The notes under the pieces: generated by a model
What the model was told of the DNA's origin: nothing
The model's database searches: none
Seen by the model: the letters and a program-made list of their open reading frames with translations, nothing else
Assembly: GCA_031269205.1 (NCBI GenBank)
Contig: JAISZM010000002.1
Location: forward strand, 1-5,950
Length of the DNA stretch: 5,950 nt
Reading direction: 5' to 3'
From: Eubacteriales Family XIII. Incertae Sedis bacterium
GTDB taxonomy: Bacteria > Bacillota > Clostridia > Peptostreptococcales > Anaerovoracaceae
Shown: piece by piece, positions 1 through 5,632 of the stretch
Layout of the letters: each line of letters starts with the position of its first letter
Numbering within the stretch: the stretch's first letter is position 1
Translations under genes and position numbers: made by a program

Positions 1-1248
1 CCCGGCGCCGTTTTCGAAGCGGCGCGCCAATTCCATTATCAGGCGGGCGACCGTCGCCACCACGATGAGGGCGAGCGCGATGCTCCCTGCGGTGATTATC
101 GCGCTCGCCCCTTTTTCGATGCCCGAGGTGATGTTGTTCGAGAGTATCGCGGACGCGGACTCGAAGAGGCCGAGTCCCGGGACGAAGGGGATGATGCCCG
201 GGATGATGAACACGGTCGTCGCGTCGCGCCCTGCCCTCGAGGCGACCTCCGCGAGGGTCGCGATGACGCACGTGCCGATGAAGCACGTCAGCAACGCGCC
301 CTGCCCTATTCTCGGTCCGCCGACGAGGACGAACATGCCGACGGCGCCTATGAGGCTCGCGATCACCATCTGCCGCCTCGGTGCGTTCATCTGCAGGCAG
401 AACCCTATGGTCATAAGAAAACCGAAAGCAGGGAAGAGGGCGAGGGGGAAATCCGTGCGCTGCTCACTGAACGCGCCGCCGTTCCATATCCAGATGCCCG
501 CGATGACGCCGGCGCCTACGGAGATGGCGATGGCTGTGATGGCGGCGTCGGCCGCCCTTGCGACGCCCGCGAGCATGTCGCCGGACAGCAGGTCGCGCGC
601 CGCGTTCGTGATCGCGACACCCGGCATGAATATCGTGACTGAGCTGATGATCATGGCCGTCATGTTGTGCCACGGGTAAAAGTCGGAAAAGGAGAGTACA
701 ACCATGGCGCAGCCGAGACAGCTGATAAATACGAGGATGAAGCCCGCGACCTTAAATCGGCTCACGCCTACGAAGATGAGGTATCCCACGCAGGCCGCGC
801 CTGCGGATATGGCCATCTCGGGAATGCCGCCCCCGTAATACGGGCACATGAACGCGCCGACGAGGGCCGCACCGAGCACCCTGAGCGGCAGCGAGAACAC
901 GCGCGCGGCCGAGATCTTCCGGAGCCTATCAAGCCCATCGTCCACGCTCATATCCGTCGTCGTGAACTCGCGCGAAAAGTCGTTTATCATCGAAACGCGT
1001 TCGAGGTCAGTCGATATACCGTCTATGCGCTTGATAAATGTGTGCATGTCGCTGTCCCCGCCGCCCCTGTCGAGGGAGAGGGTGATGCTCGTCGTGGTCG
1101 CGAGACATTCAACGAAGTCTATTCCGCACGCCTTGCAGATGCGGATGATCGTATCCTCGACGCGGTATACTTCCGCGCCGCTCTTCAGCATGAGTTCCCC
1201 AGCGTACAGCGCGAGGATGAGTATTTTTTTCTGTAACGTGTTAACCAT
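1..1248 (-). CDS. ThrE-family threonine/serine exporter, fused two-domain form (3' end outside window)
   Basis: Translating the minus strand from ATG at 1248 gives 416 uninterrupted codons to the window edge. The family exports small amino acids (Thr/Ser in Corynebacterium ThrE); the split E. coli relatives YjjP/YjjB have been linked to succinate export. Residues about 15-33 carry the N-terminal signature AGELMLKSGAEVYRVEDTI. Residues about 115-245 hold roughly five hydrophobic segments, including PGVAITNAARDLLSGD, which is typical of the YjjP/DUF1212 half. Residues about 265-405 form the YjjB-like half, with AEVASRAGRDATTVF followed by IPGIIPFVPG. About ten membrane segments are visible in all. 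The two halves are often separate genes in Bacillota but are fused here. A weak Shine-Dalgarno-like TTAGGA (1256-1251) precedes the ATG. The gene is divergent from patA. The family is secure; the substrate is inferred. Confidence 0.9.
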   Translation of the reverse strand, partial: MVNTLQKKILILALYAGELMLKSGAEVYRVEDTIIRICKACGIDFVECLATTTSITLSLDRGGGDSDMHTFIKRIDGISTDLERVSMINDFSREFTTTDMSVDDGLDRLRKISAARVFSLPLRVLGAALVGAFMCPYYGGGIPEMAISAGAACVGYLIFVGVSRFKVAGFILVFISCLGCAMVVLSFSDFYPWHNMTAMIISSVTIFMPGVAITNAARDLLSGDMLAGVARAADAAITAIAISVGAGVIAGIWIWNGGAFSEQRTDFPLALFPAFGFLMTIGFCLQMNAPRRQMVIASLIGAVGMFVLVGGPRIGQGALLTCFIGTCVIATLAEVASRAGRDATTVFIIPGIIPFVPGLGLFESASAILSNNITSGIEKGASAIITAGSIALALIVVATVARLIMELARRFENGAG

Positions 1249-1316
1249 GATCCTAAGGTAATTCTAGCATATTTCAGAACACGATATGCGCTTCGTGTTT
1301 CCATAAAACGTAGTAA

Positions 1317-1334
1317 GATAATTGCGATAATTGC
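1317..1334. repeat. Perfect 9-bp tandem repeat in divergent promoter region
   Basis: GATAATTGC occurs twice head to tail (1317-1325 and 1326-1334), and the next base, G, begins a third partial copy. It lies in the 188-bp gap between the divergent exporter and patA genes, about 50 bp upstream of the patA -10 box. It could be a regulator binding site, but nothing in the window identifies a regulator. Elsewhere in this gap I see only the patA promoter elements and, on the minus strand, an extended -10-like TGCTAGAAT (1269-1261) close to the exporter start. Confidence 0.5.
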
Positions 1335-1384
1335 GAATATGGATTTTGTTGAAATTTCTTTATCCGTTGGGCGCAGGCATGGCA

Positions 1385-1429
1385 TATAATGAAAGATGAA
1401 GCCAAGCAGTAGTCGTATTTGGTAGGAGG
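1385..1429 (+). promoter_or_regulatory. patA -10 box and Shine-Dalgarno
   Basis: A perfect TATAAT lies at 1385-1390 and predicts a start of transcription near 1397, giving a leader of about 40 nt. No good -35 hexamer is seen 16-18 bp upstream, so the promoter may need an activator. AGGAGG at 1424-1429 sits 7 nt before ATG 1437 and fixes that start. The TTG at 1419 in the same frame is excluded because it lies upstream of this ribosome binding site. Confidence 0.6.
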
Positions 1430-1436
1430 TAATACC

Positions 1437-2798
1437 ATGACAATGACAGACAAAGCAAAAGCTCTCGAAGAGGCGCGGAGGGTGGTCGGATATATCGAAG
1501 CCGACGATCTCTCGGACGCGGACAAAAAGGCTATCCACGACGAGTCGATAGCGAACTTCAACGAAAACGTTAACCCCGGTTGGCTCGAGTACAGGAAGTC
1601 GGTATCGACCGACGCGGCATTCATCGAATGGACGGACTCGGTCGACCACTTTGAGGATCTGAACGGAGTGCAGTTCATCGACTGCCTCGGAGGATTCGGC
1701 ATCTACACCTGCGGGCACAGAAACCCCGAAATTCTGAAAACGGTGCAGGCACAGCTCGACAGATACGCGCTGCACAGTCAGGAACTCGTCGACCCGCTGC
1801 GCGGCTACCTCGCGCGGCTGACGGCTCTCATCACGCCCGGCGACCTGCAGAATTGTTTCTTCACGAACGGCGGCGCGGAGGCCGTCGAGATGGCGCTCAA
1901 ACTCGCGCGTCTCGCGACGGGCGGCAGGTGGTACATCTCGACCGTCGGCGCGTTCCACGGCAAATCCATGGGTGCGATATCCATGGGCGGCAAGGGCGCG
2001 TACCGCGAGGACTACATCCCGCTGATCCAACAGGTGCAGCACGTGGAGTTCGGCAACTCAGAAGCGGTCGAAACGGCCATCAAGAACCTTGTGACCGTAG
2101 GCGAGAAAGTCGCGGGCATCATCGTCGAGCCGATACAGGGCGAAGGCGGCGTCATCATCCCGAAGGAAGGCTATCTGAAGGAACTTCGCAGGATTGCGGA
2201 CGACTACAAAGTCGCGCTTATCTTCGACGAGATTCAGACGGGCATGGGGCGCACGGGTACGATGTGGCGCTGTGAGGTCGAGGACGTCACGCCCGACATC
2301 ATGACCTTCGGCAAGGCGTACGGAGGCGGCATCATGCCGATAACGGGCATCATCGCGCGCCCGTGGACGTGGATCGACAAGCTCGTCGAGAATCCGTGGA
2401 TACTCGGCAGCCCGACCTTCGGCGGCAACCCTCTCGCGTGCGCGGCGGCCATCGCCACGATCAAATTCATGCTCGAACACGATATTCCGGGCATGTGCAA
2501 GAGGAAGGGTGAGCTGTTCATGGCGAAACTCGGAGAGTTGCAGAAGAAGTATCCGACCGTCCTCGTCACCTATCGCGGCGCGGGGCTGTTGATATGTATG
2601 GAATTCCCGGAAGCTGAGGTCGGCTACGCCGTGACGAAGAACCTCTTCGAGCGCCACATCATGACGGCGGGTACGCTCGTCAACGCGAAGACGGTGCGCC
2701 TCGAGCCGCCGGCGGTGTTGTCCGACGAGAGCATCGAAAAGGTTTTCGCGGCCTTGGACGAGTCGCTCGCGGCGGTCAAAGTGGAGTTCGGACTGTAG
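1437..2798 (+). CDS. patA: Putrescine aminotransferase (class III PLP aminotransferase)
   Basis: This 453-residue protein aligns by eye along its length with E. coli PatA/YgjG (459 aa), which transfers an amino group from putrescine to 2-oxoglutarate to give 4-aminobutanal (cyclising to 1-pyrroline) and glutamate in the cytoplasm. Shared blocks include NPGWLEYRKSV near residue 46, FIDCLGGFGI near 80, ALHSQELVDPLR near 111, GAFHGKS at 172-178 and EPIQGEGG near 231. FDEIQTGMGRTG at 263-274 supplies the Asp expected to contact the PLP ring nitrogen. Lys293 in FGKAYGGG is the predicted Schiff-base lysine, and TFGGNPLACAAA follows near 327. Position 1437 is chosen for its strong ribosome binding site; ATG 1443 is a less likely alternative. 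The gene appears monocistronic and ends before a hairpin terminator. Putrescine is the likeliest substrate; cadaverine or another diamine is possible. Confidence 0.92.
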   Translation: MTMTDKAKALEEARRVVGYIEADDLSDADKKAIHDESIANFNENVNPGWLEYRKSVSTDAAFIEWTDSVDHFEDLNGVQFIDCLGGFGIYTCGHRNPEILKTVQAQLDRYALHSQELVDPLRGYLARLTALITPGDLQNCFFTNGGAEAVEMALKLARLATGGRWYISTVGAFHGKSMGAISMGGKGAYREDYIPLIQQVQHVEFGNSEAVETAIKNLVTVGEKVAGIIVEPIQGEGGVIIPKEGYLKELRRIADDYKVALIFDEIQTGMGRTGTMWRCEVEDVTPDIMTFGKAYGGGIMPITGIIARPWTWIDKLVENPWILGSPTFGGNPLACAAAIATIKFMLEHDIPGMCKRKGELFMAKLGELQKKYPTVLVTYRGAGLLICMEFPEAEVGYAVTKNLFERHIMTAGTLVNAKTVRLEPPAVLSDESIEKVFAALDESLAAVKVEFGL

Positions 2799-2912
2799 AC
2801 AAACGCAAGTAAGCCGCGCACCGGAAGGACGGAAACGCAAAAGTTTTTGTCGCGATTCGGGACGGACGCGGTAGGCTTTGCGTCAAGAAAAGTTAATAAA
2901 TGTTTTCATACG

Positions 2913-2942
2913 AAACCCACGGGATAGCCTCCGTGGGTTTTT
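2913..2942 (+). terminator. Intrinsic terminator between convergent patA and degT-type genes
   Basis: AAACCCACGG (2913-2922) pairs perfectly with CCGTGGGTTT (2931-2940) around an 8-nt loop, and the T run extends to 2942. This is a convincing rho-independent terminator for patA, 114 nt after its stop. On the opposite strand the same hairpin follows the aminotransferase stop by 15 nt, but with only three T residues, so it may act in both directions with less strength there. The rest of 2799-2912 shows no gene. Confidence 0.85.
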
Positions 2943-2957
2943 ATGTGACTCAGCGTG

Positions 2958-4217
2958 TCACTCATCCGCCAAATCAAGAATTTTGTCGGATACGTAGCGC
3001 ACGTCTTCTTCCGTCAGACTCGTCGAGCACGGAAGGTTCAAGATGTGTTTTTCGTAGTCGTAGGCTCGTTCGATTTCGGGCGCGCGGAATTTTTTGTAGG
3101 ACTCCTGCGTGTGGACGAGTTTCCACACGGGGCGGCATTGAATGCCCTCGGCTATGAGTGCCTTCATCAGGCGGTCGCGTCGCCCTCCGGGAACTTCGCC
3201 GCCGCCGCGCGTGTCCGGGGTTACGCCGCCGCCATCCTCTATATACAAGGAATAGAACCAATGATTCCATCGTTGCCCCTCGGGAGGAGGCAGCAGCGAA
3301 GCGCCCGGCGCGCGCGCGAGCAGTTCCGCGTAGCGTTCGTAATTGCGCCGCTTGATTTCGACGAACTTCTCGAGTTCGTCTATCTGGCTCACGCCGAGCG
3401 CGGCCTGCAGATTCAACATGCGGTAGTTGTAGCCGACCTCGTTGTGCGCGAAGTACAGGCCGTCGTCCCTGGCCGTCGTCGTGAGGTAGCGCGCCTCGTC
3501 GAGATACGCGCGGGCGTTTTCGTTCGTGTCGTCCGCGCGACCCGCGACGATCGTGCCGCCGCCTCCCGTTGTGATGATCTTGTTCGCGTTGAAGGAGAAG
3601 ACGCCGATGTCGCCCATCGTGCCCGCGTGGCGGCCGTCGTAGCGGCCCGAACGCACGAAGGTGCCCATAGCCTCGGTCGCGTCCTCGAGTACGGGCAGAC
3701 CGTATTTCGCCGCGGTATCCACGACGCGCTCCATGTCGGCGACGACGCCGAAGACGTGCACGACGACGATGGCCTTGACCGGTCGCCCCGTCGCGTTGTC
3801 GATAAGCGGGCTTTCGTTTTTGCCAGCGCTCGCGCCGTGACATTCCTCACGCAGATAGCGTTCGAGTTTCGACGTATCCATGCAGAGATCCGCGCCGCAG
3901 TCGATGAACACGGGCTCGGCGCCGAGATAGCGCACGGGATTGACGGCGGCGATAAAAGTCAGCGTCGGGCATACGACGATATCACCCGCGCCGACGCCGA
4001 GAATGCGAAGCGCCGTGTGCAACCCCGCCGTGCCGCTCTGGCAACCGACCGCGCCGGCCGCGCCCGTATAGGCGACGACCTTCTCCTCGAACTCCGTGAT
4101 GAATCTGCCGCCCGTCGACACCCACCCGGTTTCGATGCACTCGCGCAGACTGTTCGCGATCCCGATATTCAGATTCGGAACGCTCAGAGGTATTTCCTTA
4201 AAGAGGGTTTTCTTCAT
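2958..4217 (-). CDS. DegT/DnrJ/EryC1/StrS aminotransferase, LegC/PglE-like (UDP-amino-sugar synthesis)
   Basis: This 419-residue PLP enzyme of the sugar-nucleotide aminotransferase family would aminate the 4-keto position of a UDP-4-keto-6-deoxy-GlcNAc-type sugar, as in bacillosamine or legionaminic acid synthesis. Its N-terminus, EIPLSVPNL followed by CIETGWVSTGG, is characteristic of the LegC-type subgroup. EDATEAMGTF (Asp near 179) and FSFNANKIITTGGGG (catalytic Lys near 213) are the PLP-binding motifs, and NEVGYNYRMLNLQAALG is also typical. A Gly/Arg-rich stretch at about 330-348 looks like an extra loop. ATG 4217 is preferred because the family sequence begins just after it. ATG 4226, three codons upstream, overlaps a TATAAT motif, and neither start has a Shine-Dalgarno. 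It is divergent from pglC, suggesting a shared glycan pathway. The exact sugar is inferred. Confidence 0.9.
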   Translation of the reverse strand: MKKTLFKEIPLSVPNLNIGIANSLRECIETGWVSTGGRFITEFEEKVVAYTGAAGAVGCQSGTAGLHTALRILGVGAGDIVVCPTLTFIAAVNPVRYLGAEPVFIDCGADLCMDTSKLERYLREECHGASAGKNESPLIDNATGRPVKAIVVVHVFGVVADMERVVDTAAKYGLPVLEDATEAMGTFVRSGRYDGRHAGTMGDIGVFSFNANKIITTGGGGTIVAGRADDTNENARAYLDEARYLTTTARDDGLYFAHNEVGYNYRMLNLQAALGVSQIDELEKFVEIKRRNYERYAELLARAPGASLLPPPEGQRWNHWFYSLYIEDGGGVTPDTRGGGEVPGGRRDRLMKALIAEGIQCRPVWKLVHTQESYKKFRAPEIERAYDYEKHILNLPCSTSLTEEDVRYVSDKILDLADE

Positions 4218-4224
4218 AAGAAAC

Positions 4225-4230
4225 ATTATA
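4225..4230 (-). promoter_or_regulatory. -10 box placed for a leaderless degT-type transcript
   Basis: On the minus strand TATAAT runs from 4230 to 4225. Standard spacing puts the transcription start at about 4218-4217, exactly at the A of ATG 4217. No ribosome binding site is seen before either candidate start, which fits a leaderless message. No clear -35 is present in the expected interval, so this rests on one hexamer. Confidence 0.4.
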
Positions 4231-4306
4231 TACTATCGGACGGGTGTTAGAGGGCGCGTCCCGTATACTTTTCGGTTTTGAACAAAATCGCTCTCGGCAA
4301 TAATTA

Positions 4307-4357
4307 TTATAGCTCGCCCAAAGGGGGTGATTTATGTATGTTTGGGCGAGGTATAGA
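4307..4357. repeat. Palindromic unit, copy 1
   Basis: Left arm TATAGCTCGCCCAAA (4308-4322) and right arm TTTGGGCGAGGTATA (4341-4355) are inverted repeats with one mismatch in 15 bp, including a perfect 10-bp core, around an 18-nt centre. A second copy lies 122 bp downstream. The unit would form a stable hairpin but has no T run, so it does not look like a terminator. Confidence 0.9.
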
Positions 4358-4389
4358 TATTAATTTTATGGGATATGATCAGAAAAGCA

Positions 4390-4418
4390 TTGAAAATCGT
4401 AGAATAACCTGTTATGAT
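4390..4418 (+). promoter_or_regulatory. Sigma-70-type promoter lying between the two palindromic units
   Basis: TTGAAA (4390-4395) and TATGAT (4413-4418) are separated by exactly 17 bp, with a predicted start near 4425. The promoter lies in a 72-bp spacer (4358-4429) that is roughly 30% GC, far below its surroundings. It points rightward to pglC, with a leader of about 230 nt that would begin with the second palindromic unit and include the ATPase remnant. The opposite strand of the spacer shows no comparable promoter. Confidence 0.65.
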
Positions 4419-4428
4419 GAGAGCAAGT

Positions 4429-4479
4429 TTATAGCTCGCCCAAACCGAGTAAATCTTATGTGTTTGGGCGAGGTATAGA
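4429..4479. repeat. Palindromic unit, copy 2
   Basis: This unit has the same architecture as the upstream copy. Left arm 4430-4444 and right arm 4463-4477 surround an 18-nt centre of different sequence. The left flank and arm (16 nt) and the right arm with flanks, TGTTTGGGCGAGGTATAGA (19 nt), are identical between copies. The centres match at only about half of their positions, so the arms look conserved and the centres free to drift. The unit begins about 5 nt after the predicted transcription start, so its RNA would place a hairpin at the 5' end. Confidence 0.9.
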
Positions 4480-4504
4480 GTTTCGGGGTAAGCGAAGGCA
4501 TAGG

Positions 4505-4654
4505 AATGAGTTTTCGCGCCTGTATTCCTCTCTCTTCAGCCATTCGGAACATCATGTAAGCGTGGTGCGCGCACTCGCGGGCAGGCCCGTGGGTTTGACC
4601 CGCGACGACATTCAGTCGGAGGTGACGATGGATGATTTGTTTGAGGTTTTGTGA
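4505..4654 (+). pseudogene. Internal fragment of a DUF234-type AAA ATPase gene
   Basis: In one frame the sequence reads NEFSRLYSSLFSHSEHH, then VVRALAGRPVGLTRDDI. This resembles the region just after the ATPase core in the archaeal-type/DUF234 ATP-binding proteins widespread in anaerobes. Recognisable similarity covers only about 40 codons (4505-4624) and then turns into unrelated residues before TGA at 4652-4654, three bases ahead of pglC. There is no P-loop, no plausible start of its own and no C-terminal domain, so it is a relic, perhaps left by recombination that placed the palindromic units upstream. The family assignment rests on recalled motif similarity. Confidence 0.6.
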
Positions 4655-4657
4655 CGG

Positions 4658-5371
4658 ATGTATGCGAAGGTCATAAAACGGATACTTGACTTTTTCGCGG
4701 CGGCGGCGCTGCTCGTTGCGCTGTCGTGGCTGTTCCTCGCGCTCGGCGTGCTCGTGGCGGCCAAACTCGGGCGGCCCGTGATCTTTCGGCAGGAGCGGCC
4801 GGGGTTGCAAGGGCGCATATTTACGATGTACAAATTTCGCACGATGACGGACGCCCGCTACGGCGCGGGGCCGCGCGCCGAGGACGGCGACGGAAAGGTG
4901 ACCGGCGCGGCGAACGAAGCAGCGGGACCGCGCGCCGAGGGTGCTGCGGCGCCGACCGGCGAGGCGAACGAATTGCTTCCCGACGAGGATCGCCTCACGC
5001 CGTTCGGGAGGAAGTTGCGCGCGCTGTCGCTCGACGAGTTGCCCGAGCTCGTGAATATACTCAGAGGCGACATGAGCTTCGTCGGGCCGAGACCGTTGCT
5101 CGTGCAGTACCTGCCGAGGTACAGCGCGGAGCAGGCGAAGCGCCACGACGTGAGGCCGGGCCTCACGGGTCTCGCCCAGGTGAACGGTCGCAACGCGATA
5201 AGCTGGGAGGAGAAATTCGCTTACGACGTCAGGTACGTGGGCGCGGTGAGCTTCGCCCTCGACTGCCGCGTGCTCGCGGCCACCTTGCGCATAGTCATGA
5301 AGCGCGAGGGCGTATCGGCCGAGGGCGAAGCGACGATGCCGGAGTTCCTCGGGTCGGAGGGCAAGGGTTGA
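4658..5371 (+). CDS. pglC: PglC-like undecaprenyl-phosphate phosphoglycosyl transferase
   Basis: This 237-residue monotopic enzyme would transfer a sugar-1-phosphate from a UDP-sugar to undecaprenyl phosphate at the inner face of the membrane, starting glycan assembly. It begins MYAKVIKRILDF, like Campylobacter PglC, which supports ATG 4658. A hydrophobic re-entrant segment spans about 11-36. FRQERPGLQG and YKFRTM follow at 43-63. SLDELPEL at 124-131 holds the catalytic Asp126-Glu127 pair. GDMSFVGPRPLL, VRPGLTGLAQVNGRNAISW and a C-terminal TMPEF complete the family pattern. Campylobacter PglC is about 200 residues; the excess is mainly an Ala/Gly/Glu-rich insertion at about 68-104. The Shine-Dalgarno is weak (GAGG at 4643-4646, 11 nt away). 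The divergent LegC/PglE-like aminotransferase suggests a diacetylbacillosamine-like sugar, though the real donor could differ. Confidence 0.9.
   Translation: MYAKVIKRILDFFAAAALLVALSWLFLALGVLVAAKLGRPVIFRQERPGLQGRIFTMYKFRTMTDARYGAGPRAEDGDGKVTGAANEAAGPRAEGAAAPTGEANELLPDEDRLTPFGRKLRALSLDELPELVNILRGDMSFVGPRPLLVQYLPRYSAEQAKRHDVRPGLTGLAQVNGRNAISWEEKFAYDVRYVGAVSFALDCRVLAATLRIVMKREGVSAEGEATMPEFLGSEGKG
4865..4972 (+). repeat. Imperfect 51-54 bp tandem duplication inside pglC
   Basis: Unit 1 (4865-4918) and unit 2 (4922-4972) start with nearly identical 19-mers (18 of 19 bases) and end with another near-identical 19-mer (GACCGGCG, then CGGCGAACGAA or AGGCGAACGAA). The middle has diverged and carries an in-frame length difference of 3 nt. 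In protein terms AGPRAE and ANE recur. The duplication makes up most of the extra loop that separates the FRTM motif from LLPDEDRL. Confidence 0.8.
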
Positions 5372-5389
5372 TTGCCAGAGCAAATGCAA

Positions 5390-5568
5390 CTGTGTCAAAG
5401 TAAGTGCAAGATGACGGAGTTATCGCCAACAGTACACGGCCAAAGCGTTGGTTCAGGCATTGAATTTTCGGTTTTCTGCCACGTCAGATGCAATATTCCG
5501 GTGAAACCCCGGTGTCTTTGGGCGACCTTAACCAGCCATTCCCCCGACCTGTGTCAGGGAAATTGCAA
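5390..5568. repeat. Two direct copies of an IS30-end-like motif
   Basis: CTGTGTCAAAGTAAGTGCAA (5390-5409) and CTGTGTCAGGGAAATTGCAA (5549-5568) match at 16 of 20 positions in the same orientation. Reverse-complemented they read TTGCA, a short A/T-rich stretch, then TGACACAG, resembling ends of some Bacillota IS30-type elements as I recall them. One is probably the real terminal repeat downstream of the transposase, and the other a subterminal binding site or an older element's end. They lie in the 261-bp gap 5372-5632, where I see no gene. Confidence 0.45.
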
Positions 5569-5632
5569 CAGGGTGGGCAATAGGTTTGTCGTCGTCTCCC
5601 CGTGATGTGTATAATGTAACGGTCAGCCGTTC

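Noticed and set aside
65..1261. Plus-strand open frames opposite the exporter gene
   Set aside because: The minus-strand exporter frame with about ten membrane segments explains the region; these are shadows.
2058..2840. 260-codon minus-strand frame opposite patA
   Set aside because: It is antisense to strongly conserved PatA motifs and has a biased composition.
2955..4250. 431-codon plus-strand open frame antisense to the sugar aminotransferase
   Set aside because: The minus-strand frame has full family motifs. The plus-strand product is Arg/Ala/Val-rich and matches nothing I recognise; it is a GC-driven shadow.
4308..4355. Transcription terminator
   Set aside because: The stem is strong but there is no T run on either side, and the loop is long at 18 nt.
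4278..4478. 66-codon plus-strand frame across the palindromic units
   Set aside because: It has a TTG start without a ribosome binding site, its sequence is dictated by the repeats, and it overlaps the promoter.
4307..4479. CRISPR array
   Set aside because: There are only two units, each internally palindromic with a non-identical centre and a 72-bp promoter-bearing spacer, and no cas gene is present.
4412..5398. 328-codon minus-strand open frame antisense to pglC
   Set aside because: The PglC reading is unambiguous. This frame runs through the palindromic repeats and both gene boundaries and shows no family motif.
5372..5605. 77-codon plus-strand frame after pglC
   Set aside because: It covers the IS30-end-like motifs, has no ribosome binding site or recognisable domain, and is probably noncoding element DNA.
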